Below, piece by piece: positions 11,234 through 22,685 of a DNA stretch of 64,000 bases (position 1 is the stretch's first letter; every line of letters starts with the position of its first letter). The position numbers and the translations under genes were made by a program. The notes beneath the pieces were generated by a model. It worked only from the letters and a program-made list of their open reading frames with translations, was not told the origin of the DNA and did not search any database. The DNA lies in assembly GCF_021018895.1 (NCBI RefSeq), contig NC_079386.1:3081835-3145834 (forward strand), read 5' to 3'. Origin of the DNA: Seriola aureovittata (Eukaryota > Chordata > Actinopteri > Carangiformes > Carangidae).

Positions 11234-13965
11234 AGCTAATAACCCCTGATGATGTCATCAGAGTCAGTTGCTTTATGACAAGTGTAGCATCCAGCATTTT
11301 TGGAGCTTGGCCCCTGTAGGACCAAACACTGAAGAAATATTTTTACAGGCTTTCTATCACAAACTCACATTTATTAAATGGGCGGCTCTTGAAAGCCTTC
11401 ATATTTACTGTTGTAAACATGAAATGGCACTTTAGAAATAGCACTCTAAAAATGTTTCTGCATCTTAGAATTATCAGTGAAATTCAATGAGTGAAGAGAC
11501 ACGGAAAAGGAGGGAAATGTGGCAATCTTCCCTGCACATTTGGGAAAATACAGACTTCTCTCATGGACTGCTACAGAGACAGAGGAGAGTACACAAGAGC
11601 TGTTTTCAATAACAGCACTTTTGCTATGAATTAACAATTCATCCTCTTGTCAAAACACTTTACAGCTCTGTAAGAGGTGGAAGTCAGCCAGAGCACAAAC
11701 ATACACATATTCATGCAGTGATGTGCTGATTAGCCTAAATCATCATAAGGAAACCTGCTACATTCAGGTGGCCTCGATTACATCACCGACAACCCGTCAT
11801 CAGGACAGATGTGAAAGCTGAAGTCCTCCAAAACTGTCGACCCCTTCGTTTCGTCAGCGACTTACATTTGGAACCTCAAAGACTCAGAAACAAGATGATG
11901 AAACAACAGAGGTGGCAGCGACTCATTTTCCCCACCCATCAATCTGCGCACTTCTCATAAATGTCAGCCTTAGGGAAATTGAATGGCACCATTTGTCTGT
12001 GTTTATTAGGCTGGGATGAACTCGGTCTCCTCAACCTTTCCGAGTACATACCCACCCCAAATTAACTGAGAATAAGTCAGACTTGGAGATCCTGCGGCCG
12101 GCAGAGCCTGAGCACGAGGATCTCTCCGGACTTATCAGCACGATTAAAAAAAAAAAAAAAAAAAAGCTCAGTGGGCACAGGGGAAGTTCATCACAAGAAA
12201 AAGTCCAGAGAGCGTTGGGAGAATGTCAGTTTTTTTAATTACTTCGATGTCCAGTCTTAAATGCCAAAGTACTAGAATCCCTCAAGACTTCATTGAATTG
12301 TGGAGCCCCATCTTCAGAAGTGACTTTGAGCAGTTTGAGTAGATTAAGTTTTAGAACCAGAGTTTGAGCTCCTTAAACTCAACTGGAATCCAAATTCATT
12401 TGTATTAAGCAAATGAACATAACCTTGGTGTTTCTTGTGTAGGCTACACAGTTGGTTAATACTGTAATCACAAAAAAGACACTTTATCTTTAGTTTATTT
12501 TAGGGCTGTTGAAGTTAACATAATGATAACACATTAACACAATCTCATATTTGCATACAGTTAAACTTTAAAAACGAATAATAGATCATGAAAAATAAAA
12601 CGTAATCTGACTGTTAATGCAGTGAGTCAAGCTCCAAATTCAATGTCCCTATAAGTGAATCAGATTGTATTAGAAGTGGCTCTGTACTCTTTGAATCGGT
12701 AAATGATGGAGAAAGGCTACAGTATCCTATCACATGTCTAACACCAACAGCATTAGCCCTGATAATATTTGACAGATCATGCTCAACAGTGTTTGGCAGA
12801 GAACAATGGATACATCAACCTCCAGCAACAGTAGCAGTTAACAGTATTAGTTGCTGAATGGAAAGTCACAGCATGCAGACTGATTTACACAGTGGAGGAT
12901 AAAGGTGAGCGACATAATCTGCATCACATCCAGCGACTCAATTCATGAGTTGCCCTCGAGAGCCACAGTCCAAACCAGGATGCACGAGCTGTACGAAACA
13001 CGGAGGGCAAAACTAGCTAAGGAGCGCTAACATGCGACTACTGGACATCACTAGGCCCAGTATATAAACTGTGCAAACTCTATTCACATGCTTGCATTCT
13101 CATGAAAACAGATGCTGAGCCATGTGGATGTAGCAAATCAGTATAACATTGAAAATAAAGTAAACACACTCAGCACAGACAGTGCAAACACAGTTGTAGT
13201 GGCGAGACAGCTGCCATTCGCACACTTGCACAGCTTCGACGTTCTGTCACAGTGTCTATGCAGAGAAGAGCATTTGATGGTGCGCTTTCTGAATCCAGAA
13301 AGGTGGTGGGGCACTTCAAGCACCAAATACTATGAAAACGAGAAAACAGCAAGTCACACACGGGCTCAAGTGACTTTGTCCACAACGTGCCGACTGGAGG
13401 GAACTTCACTTTGAAGACGGTGAAGCGCGTGCAAAGGAATCGACAACCACAACAGACGTCACCGTGCCGACAGCTGCAGACATTGCTGGGGCCCTGCAGG
13501 TAACCCTCTCCCTCTGCCTCTGCCGCTCAGTCTCAGGCTGCTCAGACAGACAGACTGAGAGGGAGAAGCTCATTACTTTCACATGCAGTGTCAATGCCGA
13601 TGGGGCTACACAGTGCTAATGTATGCTAATGTAGATTAGCTTGTGCCAACGCCTTCAGCTGAAATGACGGCCAGTATAGTGAAGTGTGACTGCCGCTATT
13701 TAATCCTCACGTCCGTCTAACTGGTGTTGGGCTCTTTGCTTTTTATGTATGAGTGAATATAAATGTGAAGTAACAGTTTCATTGATTTCGGTCTTTGCAG
13801 ATTCTTTCCTGAGGGAAGAGGTTTGTTTCCTGTTCACCTGACGACCCAGCTCACACACTCAAGTTAAAACAGGCTTCACCACAGACATGAAGACATGTAA
13901 GCAGAGCTCCAGACAAACTTTTACACTCATGCTACCAACTTTCTCAGTTGGTCAGTTTTTTTTAA

Positions 13966-14345
13966 GGCCTCCACGCCGACGACAGTCAGAGCTGGAGTTC
14001 AGGTTTTCAGGTTGTCCGTCCCATTCTCATGGACACCTGTATCGTGGATATCTCAGTAACGCCTTGAAAGAACTTCTTCAAATTTGTCACAAACATTCAC
14101 TTGGACTCAACGGTGAAGTGACTAGATTTTGGTGGTCAAAGGTCAAAGTTCAAGGTCACTGTGGCCTCACAAAACATGATTTGCAATATCTCGGTAACGC
14201 CTCGAGGGAATCCCTTCAAATCTGGCACCAACTTTCACTTGGACTCAAAGATGAACTGATTAGATTTTGGTGGTCAAAGGTCAAAGGTCAGTGTGACCTC
14301 ACACAACTTTTCACTGCAATTATAACACAATTTCACACAAATGGT
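13966..14345 (+). repeat. Dispersed repeat carrying GGTCAAAGGTCA motifs (copy 1)
   Basis: Two internal units of about 120 bp share the phrases CACTTGGACTCAA, TTAGATTTTGG and GGTCAAAGGTCA. A second copy of the same family lies at 55205-55812. GGTCAAAGGTCA occurs at 14134-14145, and a triple half-site at 14272-14290. The 153-codon open frame across it (13887-14348) is explained by the repeat and is not treated as a gene. Confidence 0.75.
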
Positions 14346-14559
14346 TAATATTTAATATTCTACATGACTCTGGACAAACAGGAATGTAACCTAGAACTAG
14401 TCTGAGTGGAGGAGGCAGACAACCACAGGGCCGTAATTCTACTTTGTTGTTGTTTTTTGGCACAGCATGTTCTTAATCATTGACCTGCCATGCTGATGAA
14501 TGGTTGTGTTAATTTTCCTACCAGTCTGGAGCCCTGACAGGGACAAAACAAACAGTACA

Positions 14560-15000
14560 TGGCTGAAGGTTTCCCCAGCACTTGACCCTTAGCTTGAGGA
14601 CCTGGAGTGGCTGCACAGAGCTGAGGGAGCTGAGGTGTGGGCATTGATCGCTGGCATTCTTCAGGAAAAGATGCATGCACAAGCAAAACCAGTGCAAACA
14701 GCAACGTCTGAAGTCCCGCAAAAGAAAGCAGCAGCTCTCTCAGCTGCTTCAGAGCCTAAATCTGAGGAGGAGGACAGCATTGAGAAATGTCTGGAGCGCT
14801 ACAAAGCATAAGCTTGTCATCACCATGGAGAACTGTTCCCCCAGAGTGGTTGGCCCAAACATGCTGCGACACACAACAAGCTAGCCCGCCTCGCTCACAA
14901 GTACTTGGCAACACCTGCCACATGTGAGAGGTTGTTGTTCCTCTCTGGGCATGTTGTGCAGAAGATGCGAGCTGCCTTGTCGTGTCTGGAAATGTGACCA
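14560..15000 (+). pseudogene. Degenerate hAT-superfamily transposase (C-terminal part)
   Basis: Frame 14860-14997 on the plus strand reads from HAATHNKLARLAHKYL through TPATCERLLFLSGHV to RAALSCLEM and a stop. This is the pattern of the hAT C-terminal dimerisation region (LA..YL..PAT..ER.FS.AG......RAAL). Upstream, 14640-14808 encodes a Lys/Glu/Ala-rich stretch typical of the linker before that domain, but in a different frame and ending in a stop. The element is therefore frameshifted and dead. Neither the catalytic core nor terminal repeats were found. Confidence 0.65.
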
Positions 15001-15490
15001 GGCCTATAATCCAAAAGGTCACTCTGCTGTTGCCTTTGAGAAATTAACTGGACTAACAGCCTGTTTTTGAATTGTGCTCTAGTTATAAAATCCTGGTTTT
15101 TGAGTGACATTTATTGAGCATGAATTAGGAATACATGGACACTTTAGTATGACAGTCTTAAATTTGTGTCTATTTTATAATCCGAGCTTTGTGTTTTCCG
15201 TGTTCAGTATTGTTCAGACTAGTTATGAAATTTGTCCTGAACATTCATCTGCGAGGAAATTTATTCAGATTACAAAATACACAGTAGAAAATTCAAAATA
15301 CTGACCAACGAAGATGAAAAAAATATGTTGAAACATATAAACAACAGTATGTTATTAAAGGGGAAAGAGGAAGCTACATGTGTACTATAAAGACACAGCA
15401 ATGTGTCATGAAACCAGCGATTCTGAGCAGCACAGGTCTGCTGCTGTTTTATGGTCAGCTTATTTTCTCTTTCATGTTTTTTTTTTCACC

Positions 15491-15492
<2 letters not shown>

Positions 15493-15527
<35 letters not shown>

Positions 15528-15566
15528 TTGTTTGTTTGTTTGTTTGTTTGTTTGTTTGTTTGTTTT
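15493..15566. repeat. (TGTC)n(TGTT)n tetranucleotide repeat
   Basis: About seven TGTC units followed by about eleven TGTT units. All three plus frames are open through it, with Ser/Val/Cys/Leu periodicity. Confidence 0.95.
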
Positions 15567-16600
15567 TCAGCAGGATTGCTTAACAAGTACTGAAAACTTG
15601 CACCACACTTGTTGGAGGAATGTATCATGGGCTGGGGAAGAACAAATAAAATTTTGGTCCAGATCCGGGAATTTCTGATCACTTTCTCTAACATTACCAG
15701 ACACGGCATTTTCAACATTTTCACCAATTTCTCAGGAAATAATATTTGGATCTTGATATATACAATAAAAAAAAAAATCTAACATATTTATGGGGTTGAG
15801 ATCTATGAGTTTGTACAGTTTGGTGCAGATCCAGATAGCAGAGGAAAATGTAGGACTCTTTGACCCTGTATGCGCTCCACTGAGTGCCCTTCTACTCTCT
15901 CTACTCTTTTTTTTCTTTCAGTCTTTCTCTCGCCAGTAAAACAGCAACGTGTTACACTGACAAAAAGGCTCTGATTGCGAGTGATGTCCCTACCAGACAC
16001 CACCACTCAAATCCCCCAGGCCTCTGTCAATATCCATCACAAAGACTGCTCTTGTTTACATGGTGGAGCTGCACTCACTGGAAGGAGAATCACGGTGATA
16101 TTCATCGTAATATCCCAAAAAATCTCCATAGGAGCTTCATTCAGCGATGACTTCAGTGGATGTATCATGTTATACTATTTTTGTTCACTGTTCGATCCTG
16201 GTGGGAATCATTTTTCCTCATATCTCCACATCTGTCTGAAATCTATTTTAGAGCCACTCTTCAGGCACACTGTGATAAAAGTAGCATCCTACATCCGTTT
16301 CCATACGATCCAAACCGCAAATAAACAAGCCGCTGCAAAATTCATGAATAAAACGCTCCATCAACATTTCAGTAATGGCTTCATGTTACTAAATCAAGCA
16401 GCGCGCTGTCTGTTTAGTGCGCGCTCCTTGTCTCCACGCGGGCTCTGTGCGCTCACACGCGCCTCCTTGAGCTCCTCCTGAATGTTATCTCACATGAGTG
16501 CATGTTTGTTATTGTGGCTCTCCAAGGGGTCATCTTCCTGGGGTCAGTAATTAAACACTGAAGGACTTCCCCAAGTCAAAAGAGACAAAGTTAACATAAC

Positions 16601-16700
16601 ATAAAATAATATAAAATAATATAATATAATATAATATAATATAATATAATATAATATAATATAATACAATATAATATAATATAATATAATATAATATAAT
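16601..16700. repeat. (ATAAT)n pentanucleotide repeat
   Basis: About 20 near-perfect copies of a five-base ATAAT/ATAAA unit. It lies about 420 bp downstream of the sorcs2 exon 1 donor, within the intron. Confidence 0.95.
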
Positions 16701-17116
16701 GTTGTTTTCCTGCCCAGCTCAGCGTAAACAGAGTAGATCTAGATGCTCATGACCCCTTCACCATGTGATATAACGGAAGTCTGAGGCGACACTGTGTGCA
16801 AGTATTTTTGTTTGCATCCTAACATCAAAGTCCTGACATCTCAACAAAGACTGATAACATCCCCCGCGCGCCCAGGTGGTCCACCTGGGCGCGTAAAGAC
16901 CCCACCGTGCCTCACCGCTCTTCTGAGAGCAGCGCAGAGTGCGTGTGCAGCGGCAGCCTCCTGCGAGGACAATAACTTGTTTCTGGTGATGTGTGCTGTG
17001 GCTGGAGTGATGGATGGTGGAAGGTGACAAAGAAGGGGATGGTGGGGATGGTGCATGAACCAGCAGATCGTGACGGGACGGGGGGGAGGAGGAGCAGGAG
17101 GGGATAGGCTACTTAC

Positions 17117-17470
17117 GCTGCTGTTCTCTCCTGTCCAGTGGACCATCGCCTGGTTGTGGGTCGCATCCCCTTTGAGCACGAACGAGCTGCTGAGCAAGGA
17201 CATTTGTTTTTCCCTGGACAGTGCTCTCCTGAAGCGGGGTGAGCTCTCAGCGGCGGCGGCTTCCTCGTCACCGCCCCTGTGTAAGCCCGGCGGGGAGCCT
17301 CTGTCTCCGCCGCCCATGTCAAACGTACGGTCCACCCCGCCGCGTCGGTTTAAAGCCCCGCTGTCACAGCGCACGGGTCCTGGCAGTGCCATCCAGGCCG
17401 AGACGGTCAGCAGAAAAACGCAGAGGTGCCCGGCGGCGGACACCGCTTCCTTGAGGCGCAGAGGTGCCAT
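17117..17470 (-). CDS. sorcs2: sorcs2 exon 1 (Vps10p-domain sorting receptor, N-terminus)
   Basis: SorCS2 is a type I membrane receptor of the sortilin/Vps10p family that sorts proneurotrophins and receptors in neurons (family knowledge). This exon encodes residues 1-118. A hydrophobic signal segment spans about residues 13-34. A variable Gly/Asp/Glu/Ala-rich propeptide follows and ends in a furin-type RFRR site at 79-82. The start of the mature protein contains SLLSSSFVLKGD and NQAMVHWTGENSS, the best-conserved part and the reason for the call. The exon ends exactly in a GTAAGT donor (17111-17116). The start at 17470 is preferred because an in-frame ATG at 17695 would force translation of a CT microsatellite. 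The next gene, grpel1, is 18.7 kb away and transcribed divergently. SorCS1 or SorCS3 is possible, but synteny favours SorCS2. Confidence 0.88.
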
Positions 17471-17551
17471 GCTTTGCGCCGTAGTAGCGCTCGTATCGCG
17501 GAGACTGATGGAGAGACTGTTGATGCTTGTGGAAGATAGATAGGTGTATAC

Positions 17552-17593
<42 letters not shown>

Positions 17594-17735
17594 AAGGAGG
17601 GAGGGAGGGGGAACTGGAGCGAAGGCAGACAGTGGGAACAACGTGGACGCGTCTCTGTGCCAAGCGGGATCCACAGGGCGGCGCAGCGGTGCCATCTGCT
17701 GTCCAGCAGCTGCAGCGTCCCGACACTGCGCTCAA
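17471..17735 (-). promoter_or_regulatory. sorcs2: sorcs2 5' UTR/promoter region with (CT)n tract
   Basis: Upstream of the chosen start codon the minus strand carries a pure (CT)n tract (GA on the plus strand, 17555-17587, then GGGA repeats to 17610). It is embedded in GC- and CpG-rich sequence that continues through exon 1 down to about 16860. The CpG density contrasts sharply with the AT-rich flanks, as expected for a CpG-type promoter. No TATA box was identified and the transcription start is not determined. Confidence 0.55.
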
Positions 17736-20280
17736 TACAAACAGCGTCAGATCAGGAGTTCACATTTCAAATGCGACGTATTCCAAAGATGCATCTGTTA
17801 CTTACAACACTTTAAATGAAAGTGTCTGAAGCTGATTATCAGTCAGAAGCATGGAGGTTGGAAGCCTTACCGTGTTCCTCTCTAGCGTTGGCACAGTCAG
17901 GAACATGGTCTCATAACGCTGGTCTCAAATCAGTGCTTCACTTTATTATAGATATGCATTTCACACAAAATTCAAATGTGTTTACTGTATTTGTGATGGA
18001 AATAGACACTGTGTCTCTGCCGAACTCACCATGGAAGCTCACGCGCAAAACATTTGTCATAATATTTAAAAGATGAATGTTTCTTTAGTTTCAGTGAATT
18101 TTAAAGATCAACCAGAAACATGTTCATCCTGAAATACACAGTAAAATCACTGGGTCATTAAAGCACCTACGATACTGAGTTAACTTTACCCAGTCACGAT
18201 GGATTGTTGTGGCTGTATTTATACATTAGTATTGGGTCACTGGATCAAGATAACAAATTATCTTAATGATTTTTCTATGCATGGGTAAATGTAACTCATT
18301 ATTGTGCCCTGATGTATTGATCTAACTGGGTCAATTTTAACGCTATGATTTTTATATGGCTACAATTCCTAATTGGCATGTATGGACATATTTGTCATTT
18401 CTTTACAATGTTATGATGGCCTTATTTATTTAAATTTTTCTCCATTCATTTTTTTATTTAATTTAACTATTTAATTCATTTTTTTCTCCATTTCCTTTTT
18501 TATTTTATTCAATTTTTTCTCCATTTTTTCATTTTTTTATTTTACAGTATATACAATACTGGGTAACCTTATCCAGAACCCATGGGTACAGAACTACCCA
18601 TGACAATGGACTGTTCTGGCTCAGTATGTTTTCATATCAGGCCTATACTTTGAGTTGCTTGCTCAAATTCAAAGTATGGTGTTATATGGTGCAAACTGTT
18701 AAAGCTCTTTTTAAACTTGTAAATCATTATATTTGATACTGTGCAGTCAGACAAATAACAATATATCAGTGATAGTGATTGTGAGGTAAAACTTGAGCTT
18801 GTTGTCACTGATACTCGTCAAAATAACTGCATGTTAATTTGGCTAAATAACCCAACAGTAAAAAATAACACTGACAGTGAGTCATTGTTTGATAGTTTGA
18901 GTCCCAAACAGCATAAAGAAACAACACTATACTTCAGAAGCACCTGTAAAGCTTCCAGGCCATAATCCTCCAGTACATTTCTGTGGGCGGGTAGAACAAT
19001 GACCAGACACTAACACTTTACATCCTGAGGATCATGTGGAAATCCAATGGGTCCCCAGTCAATTGGCTTAGACGCACTTTGTTCCTGAATTCTCCTCCGG
19101 GTTTGTTTTTGTTTCAACTTTCATATGAATTCCTGCATTCTAACATTGGATGTTTATTTACCATTTGAAAAGATGAAAACTTCAGATGGCATCGGATGAC
19201 CGCCACACCGCATTTGCATGCTGTCAGTCTCCTCATCTTCCTCTCCTCAGCCTGCGTGTTGGTAGCCAGCTGGCCGAGAGGTCGTATAGTTCACATTTGA
19301 TCCCACTAAGTAATAGCTCCCCTCTGTGTCCGGCCTCTGATCCAATTAAAGGCAGAGGCGGGATTAACCCATGACTGCTTGGGTCAGGATTGGTAGGGGT
19401 CGGGTGTCTCTTCAGGTCACACGAGGATTTATCTTCTCTTCATGTTCACATTAAGCTGCAGCCACACACTGTCCTGTTATGAGGAGTTTTCTGTGTATTA
19501 ATATAAAGCTGTATATTGATAAGTGTTTTTAAATGAAATGGCTTTTACCAACCGAGCAACATGAGCAACTGCTCCAGGGTCTCAAACCCTCAAGGGCTCC
19601 AAACGTCTCAGGTTTGCTGTGTAGCAATTAATTTATGGTAATCTAATTAATTGCCTATAAAAACAGGCTTTAAGGCACCTCATGTGTTTGTGTTTTATGT
19701 TGACGCCGTGGCTTTGGGTTTGCGTGCTGTGTCAGAATCTACTTCTAATAACAATGATGTTTCATTTTATATTTTGCTTAAACAGTGCGTATTCATCCAG
19801 AGAGTTTAAATTGTATCTTGGAGGTTTTATCAGTGTAAAGGAGAATCAACCAATATTTGATCAAAGAAAGAGAGACAGCGAGTAGTGACCCTGCTTCGTA
19901 TTTATGTTATATAGTTATATAATATATAGTCAATAAATGATCAAATTACTGTGTATAATGTGAAGGTGGTTGCTTATCACCAACTCTGCGGTTCCTCTGA
20001 GCTCTACTGAGCTTCGTAGCTTCTTGGAGCGGATTGTTTTTGGTTTTATTGCCGCAACTTGACTGTTTAGTTTCGTTCTCAGCGCTCTCGTCAGCCTTGT
20101 TTCCAGCAGGCAGCTGCAACTGTACACTAACCACCAGACAAGACATAGACAAGGTTAGGGAATTAGCTGCTGAGCACTGCAGAGCATTTAAAAGTTAAAG
20201 GACCACATGTCATAGAAAAACAAAAACACATTGGATTCAAAAAGGCAACTGTTAACATGCTAACATATTAGCCACATGAA
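17736..20280. other. Intergenic stretch between sorcs2 and grpel1, part 1
   Basis: No gene seen. From about 18120 to 18870 the phrases ACTGGGTCA, TACCCAG and GGGTAAC recur with a repeated ATGGATTGTT/ATGGACTGTT block (18200 and 18608), suggesting an old repeat. A T-rich block occupies 18425-18545. Confidence 0.5.
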
Positions 20281-20282
20281 CA

Positions 20283-20285
<3 letters not shown>

Positions 20286-20332
<47 letters not shown>
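20286..20332. repeat. (CA)n microsatellite
   Basis: Perfect CA run of about 23 units. Confidence 0.97.
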
Positions 20333-20338
<6 letters not shown>

Positions 20339-20436
20339 TGGCAGAGGAAGTAAGTGAGAATTTTTTTTTTTTTCTCCTGGTCAGTATGCAAAAAAAATAA
20401 AAATTAAAAATAAATAAATTACATCCATGTTAATTA

Positions 20437-20700
20437 AAGGTCGCATGTTGTAGAAGGTGAGATTTCTAACATATGATATTCCAGCAGGTGAAGATGCTAC
20501 ATAAATACTGTGGAAGCATCAAAGCACTCAATTTACCAGTTTACAGTAGTACCTGTGATTGGCCTGGATGCGCGTCACTCAGAAAACAGTCAGCCAATCA
20601 GAAGACAGACCTATTCTGGCTGGAGCTCCAGAAATAACAAAACTACATAGAGGTGGTTTTTGGTCCTTAAAACCTCAGAAAAATTTTCTAATGGATATAG
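20437..20700. repeat. Probable interspersed repeat (teleost MITE-like)
   Basis: The phrases GGTCGCATGTTGTAGAA, GCTACATAAATACTGTG, GTCAGCCAATCAGAAGA and AGAGGTGGTTTTTGGTC look like a high-copy teleost element I remember. No terminal repeats were delimited, so bounds and class are uncertain. Confidence 0.4.
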
Positions 20701-20779
20701 AAGTGTAAAATAACGGACATTTAAATGTTATTCCAAAATAAAAATGTCAAGGCCGGTAAATACTACAACAAATGAGCTG

Positions 20780-22030
20780 TCTCTATTACAACTGAACAAC
20801 CACTGCTGCTGATGAGGCCTGTGAGGTTTGATCGAAAGCTCTGACAAATCTAATAAGTAAACCTTGACTTAAGATTTAAACATATCCTCTAGGAGACAGG
20901 ATTGGACATGAGGATGTTTCCCTCCACAGCCCGTTCGACGGTCATGTCTGCTCCATGGATTTGAAACACGAGAACATGCGCACATGATTATTTCATCAGA
21001 ACCTCTCCTTAAAGACACACTCCCGGTCCTGGTGACCTATGAGCAGTATCAGTGTTGAAAAGGGGATCTTTGTGAATTATTCATCCGTCTGAGTCCTTCT
21101 GTTGTTGTTGCTGCTGGTTGGGAATAAATGGGCTGAGTGGTGTTGTTTGCTCAGCTGGTTTCAGATCAGTGCACTCAGGTGTCCGGAGAGGCAGAGCAGG
21201 AGCCGAGGCGGTTTGAATATTTGATGGCTGTGAGGGCAGAAAGTGCAGCAGTGTTACAGAGCGCTGGAGAGGAAGAGGAGGACAACACATTTCCGCAATA
21301 TTATCACAATATCATACAGATTCTTGTGTGCATGTCTCTCCCTTCAGACTCTGAGTTTTCATTTCTCTCAGCGGACCTTGAAAATCCACAAAATTGTACA
21401 AACTTTGTTGGTAATAAACAGTTTTTGGCAGAGTTAAGCTCCTGTGGGCAAAATCTGGGGAGCCACAAGTTTTCTTATTAGTTATATTTTATTTATTTGG
21501 TCATTTTAAAACCAAATAATTCAAAGCGTCAACACTGTAAAGGATGCATGAGCCTGGAAAATGTTGAAGAATTCAGTTAATATTAATGACAAGTGTCAAA
21601 ATTGTACCTGCATGAGATGCCCACAGAACTCACAGATCTAAACACGGTGGAGATAGTTGATTTGACAGGACATGCACAGGTGAGGGTGAACAGATGATGC
21701 TCATGCTCACCCAGAGAATAATGTGCCACATTCTCCTCTTCAAATCAGACAGAGATTGTTGGTTAATAACAGTGAGTTACTCCACTTCCTACTTTCTCAA
21801 CCACTAACTAAAGAACTTTCTACTGAGCTCCAGAAGAGACACAGAGGAAAGTATTGTAGATGGGGGACTTTTGTAATCTCTTGCGAAATTTTAGGTTCTT
21901 CATTAAACTGTTTTTCAATCAAAAAGATTACATTCTATAGCAGAAGTCATCTGATGATCCATATATGCGGCAGATTTTTTATTGGTTTTCTCATGTTGTT
22001 TTTGCTGCTGACGAGACACAAGCAAGAAGT
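20780..22030. other. Intergenic stretch without recognised gene
   Basis: Both strands read as non-coding. The longest frames (21137-21481 and the start of 21723-22199) show no recognisable domain. A short CAA/GTT run lies near 21100. Confidence 0.5.
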
Positions 22031-22034
22031 TTCA

Positions 22035-22685
22035 CAGGTAAAAACCTTTGCGCCTTTGAGAGTAAAACAAAACTTTTGCATGAGAACAAAAAACCCCTTT
22101 GCTACAAAATGTAAAAACTTTGTGAGACAAATATTTTGGGAAAGAATGCAAATTTGTTTTGAGGGAGAGAGAATGTCAGACTTTTACAAGGGCACATGAA
22201 ACCTTTTTGAGAAAAACAAATTTTGTGACAATTTGGCAAAAGAACAGAGAGAACAACATATGCAAAAGAAACAATATTTTTTCAAGAGAAAGTCAAACCT
22301 TTGTGAGAAACAAAACTTTTGTTTTTGACAGAACACAGAAAATTTATGCGAAAACATGTTTTCAAATTAACAAAAGTTTTGCATGAGAGTGTGGAACCTC
22401 TGCAAGAGAAACAAACTAGTAGAGTAAAAACACTTCTGCAAAAGAATGACAATATTTTTTGAGAAACAGACATTTTGCAATAGAATTCAAAACAGTCAAG
22501 ACACATTTTTCTTTCTAGAGCATGTGATACTTTTATAAGAGAAATCAAACTTTTTTTAAAAGAACACAAAACTATTTTGAGGGAATCAAAACTTTTGCGC
22601 AAGACAGAGAATTTTTGTGAAAGAATGTAAATATGTTTTTTAAAATAGACAAAACCTCAGCCATAAAGTCTGCAGGAGAAACAAG
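22035..22685. repeat. Degenerate ~20-bp tandem array (CAAAACTTTTG-like)
   Basis: The motif CAAAACTTTTG, followed by GAGAGAA or GCAAGAGAA, recurs roughly every 18-40 bases for about 650 bases. Examples are at 22070, 22312, 22370 (inverted) and 22588. Unit length is about 20 bp, with heavy divergence and interruptions. The core is palindromic. This accounts for the Lys/Asn/Phe-rich open frames seen across it. Confidence 0.65.

Larger units (their letters stand above)
1..17116 (-). other. sorcs2: Presumed first intron of sorcs2 (gene-free stretch)
   Basis: No exon with family-like protein sequence was recognised here. Because sorcs2 exon 1 lies at 17117-17470 on the minus strand and ends in a GTAAGT donor, everything to its left is its first intron until an acceptor is reached. 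SORCS2 first introns are very long in other vertebrates (family knowledge). The stretch holds CA/TG, TA, GA and tetranucleotide microsatellites, a complete tRNA-derived SINE (6734-6949), a MITE-like element (10730-11233), a DR1-bearing repeat (13966-14345) and a hAT relic (14560-15000). The remainder is AT-rich unique-looking sequence in which I see no gene. A small downstream exon could have been missed. Confidence 0.6.

Noticed and set aside
13887..14348. 153-codon plus-strand frame
   Set aside because: It lies within a dispersed repeat also found at 55205-55812 and has no protein family features.
15975..16481. 168-codon plus-strand frame
   Set aside because: No family resemblance or splice-supported context; the length is compatible with chance in this intron.
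17470..17695. Longer sorcs2 protein starting at 17695
   Set aside because: It would begin with a Ser-Leu repeat encoded by a CT microsatellite; the signal peptide directly after 17470 is a far better N-terminus.
21723..22386. Frames of 158 and 75 codons, Lys/Asn/Phe-rich
   Set aside because: Composed largely of the degenerate CAAAACTTTTG array; no domain.
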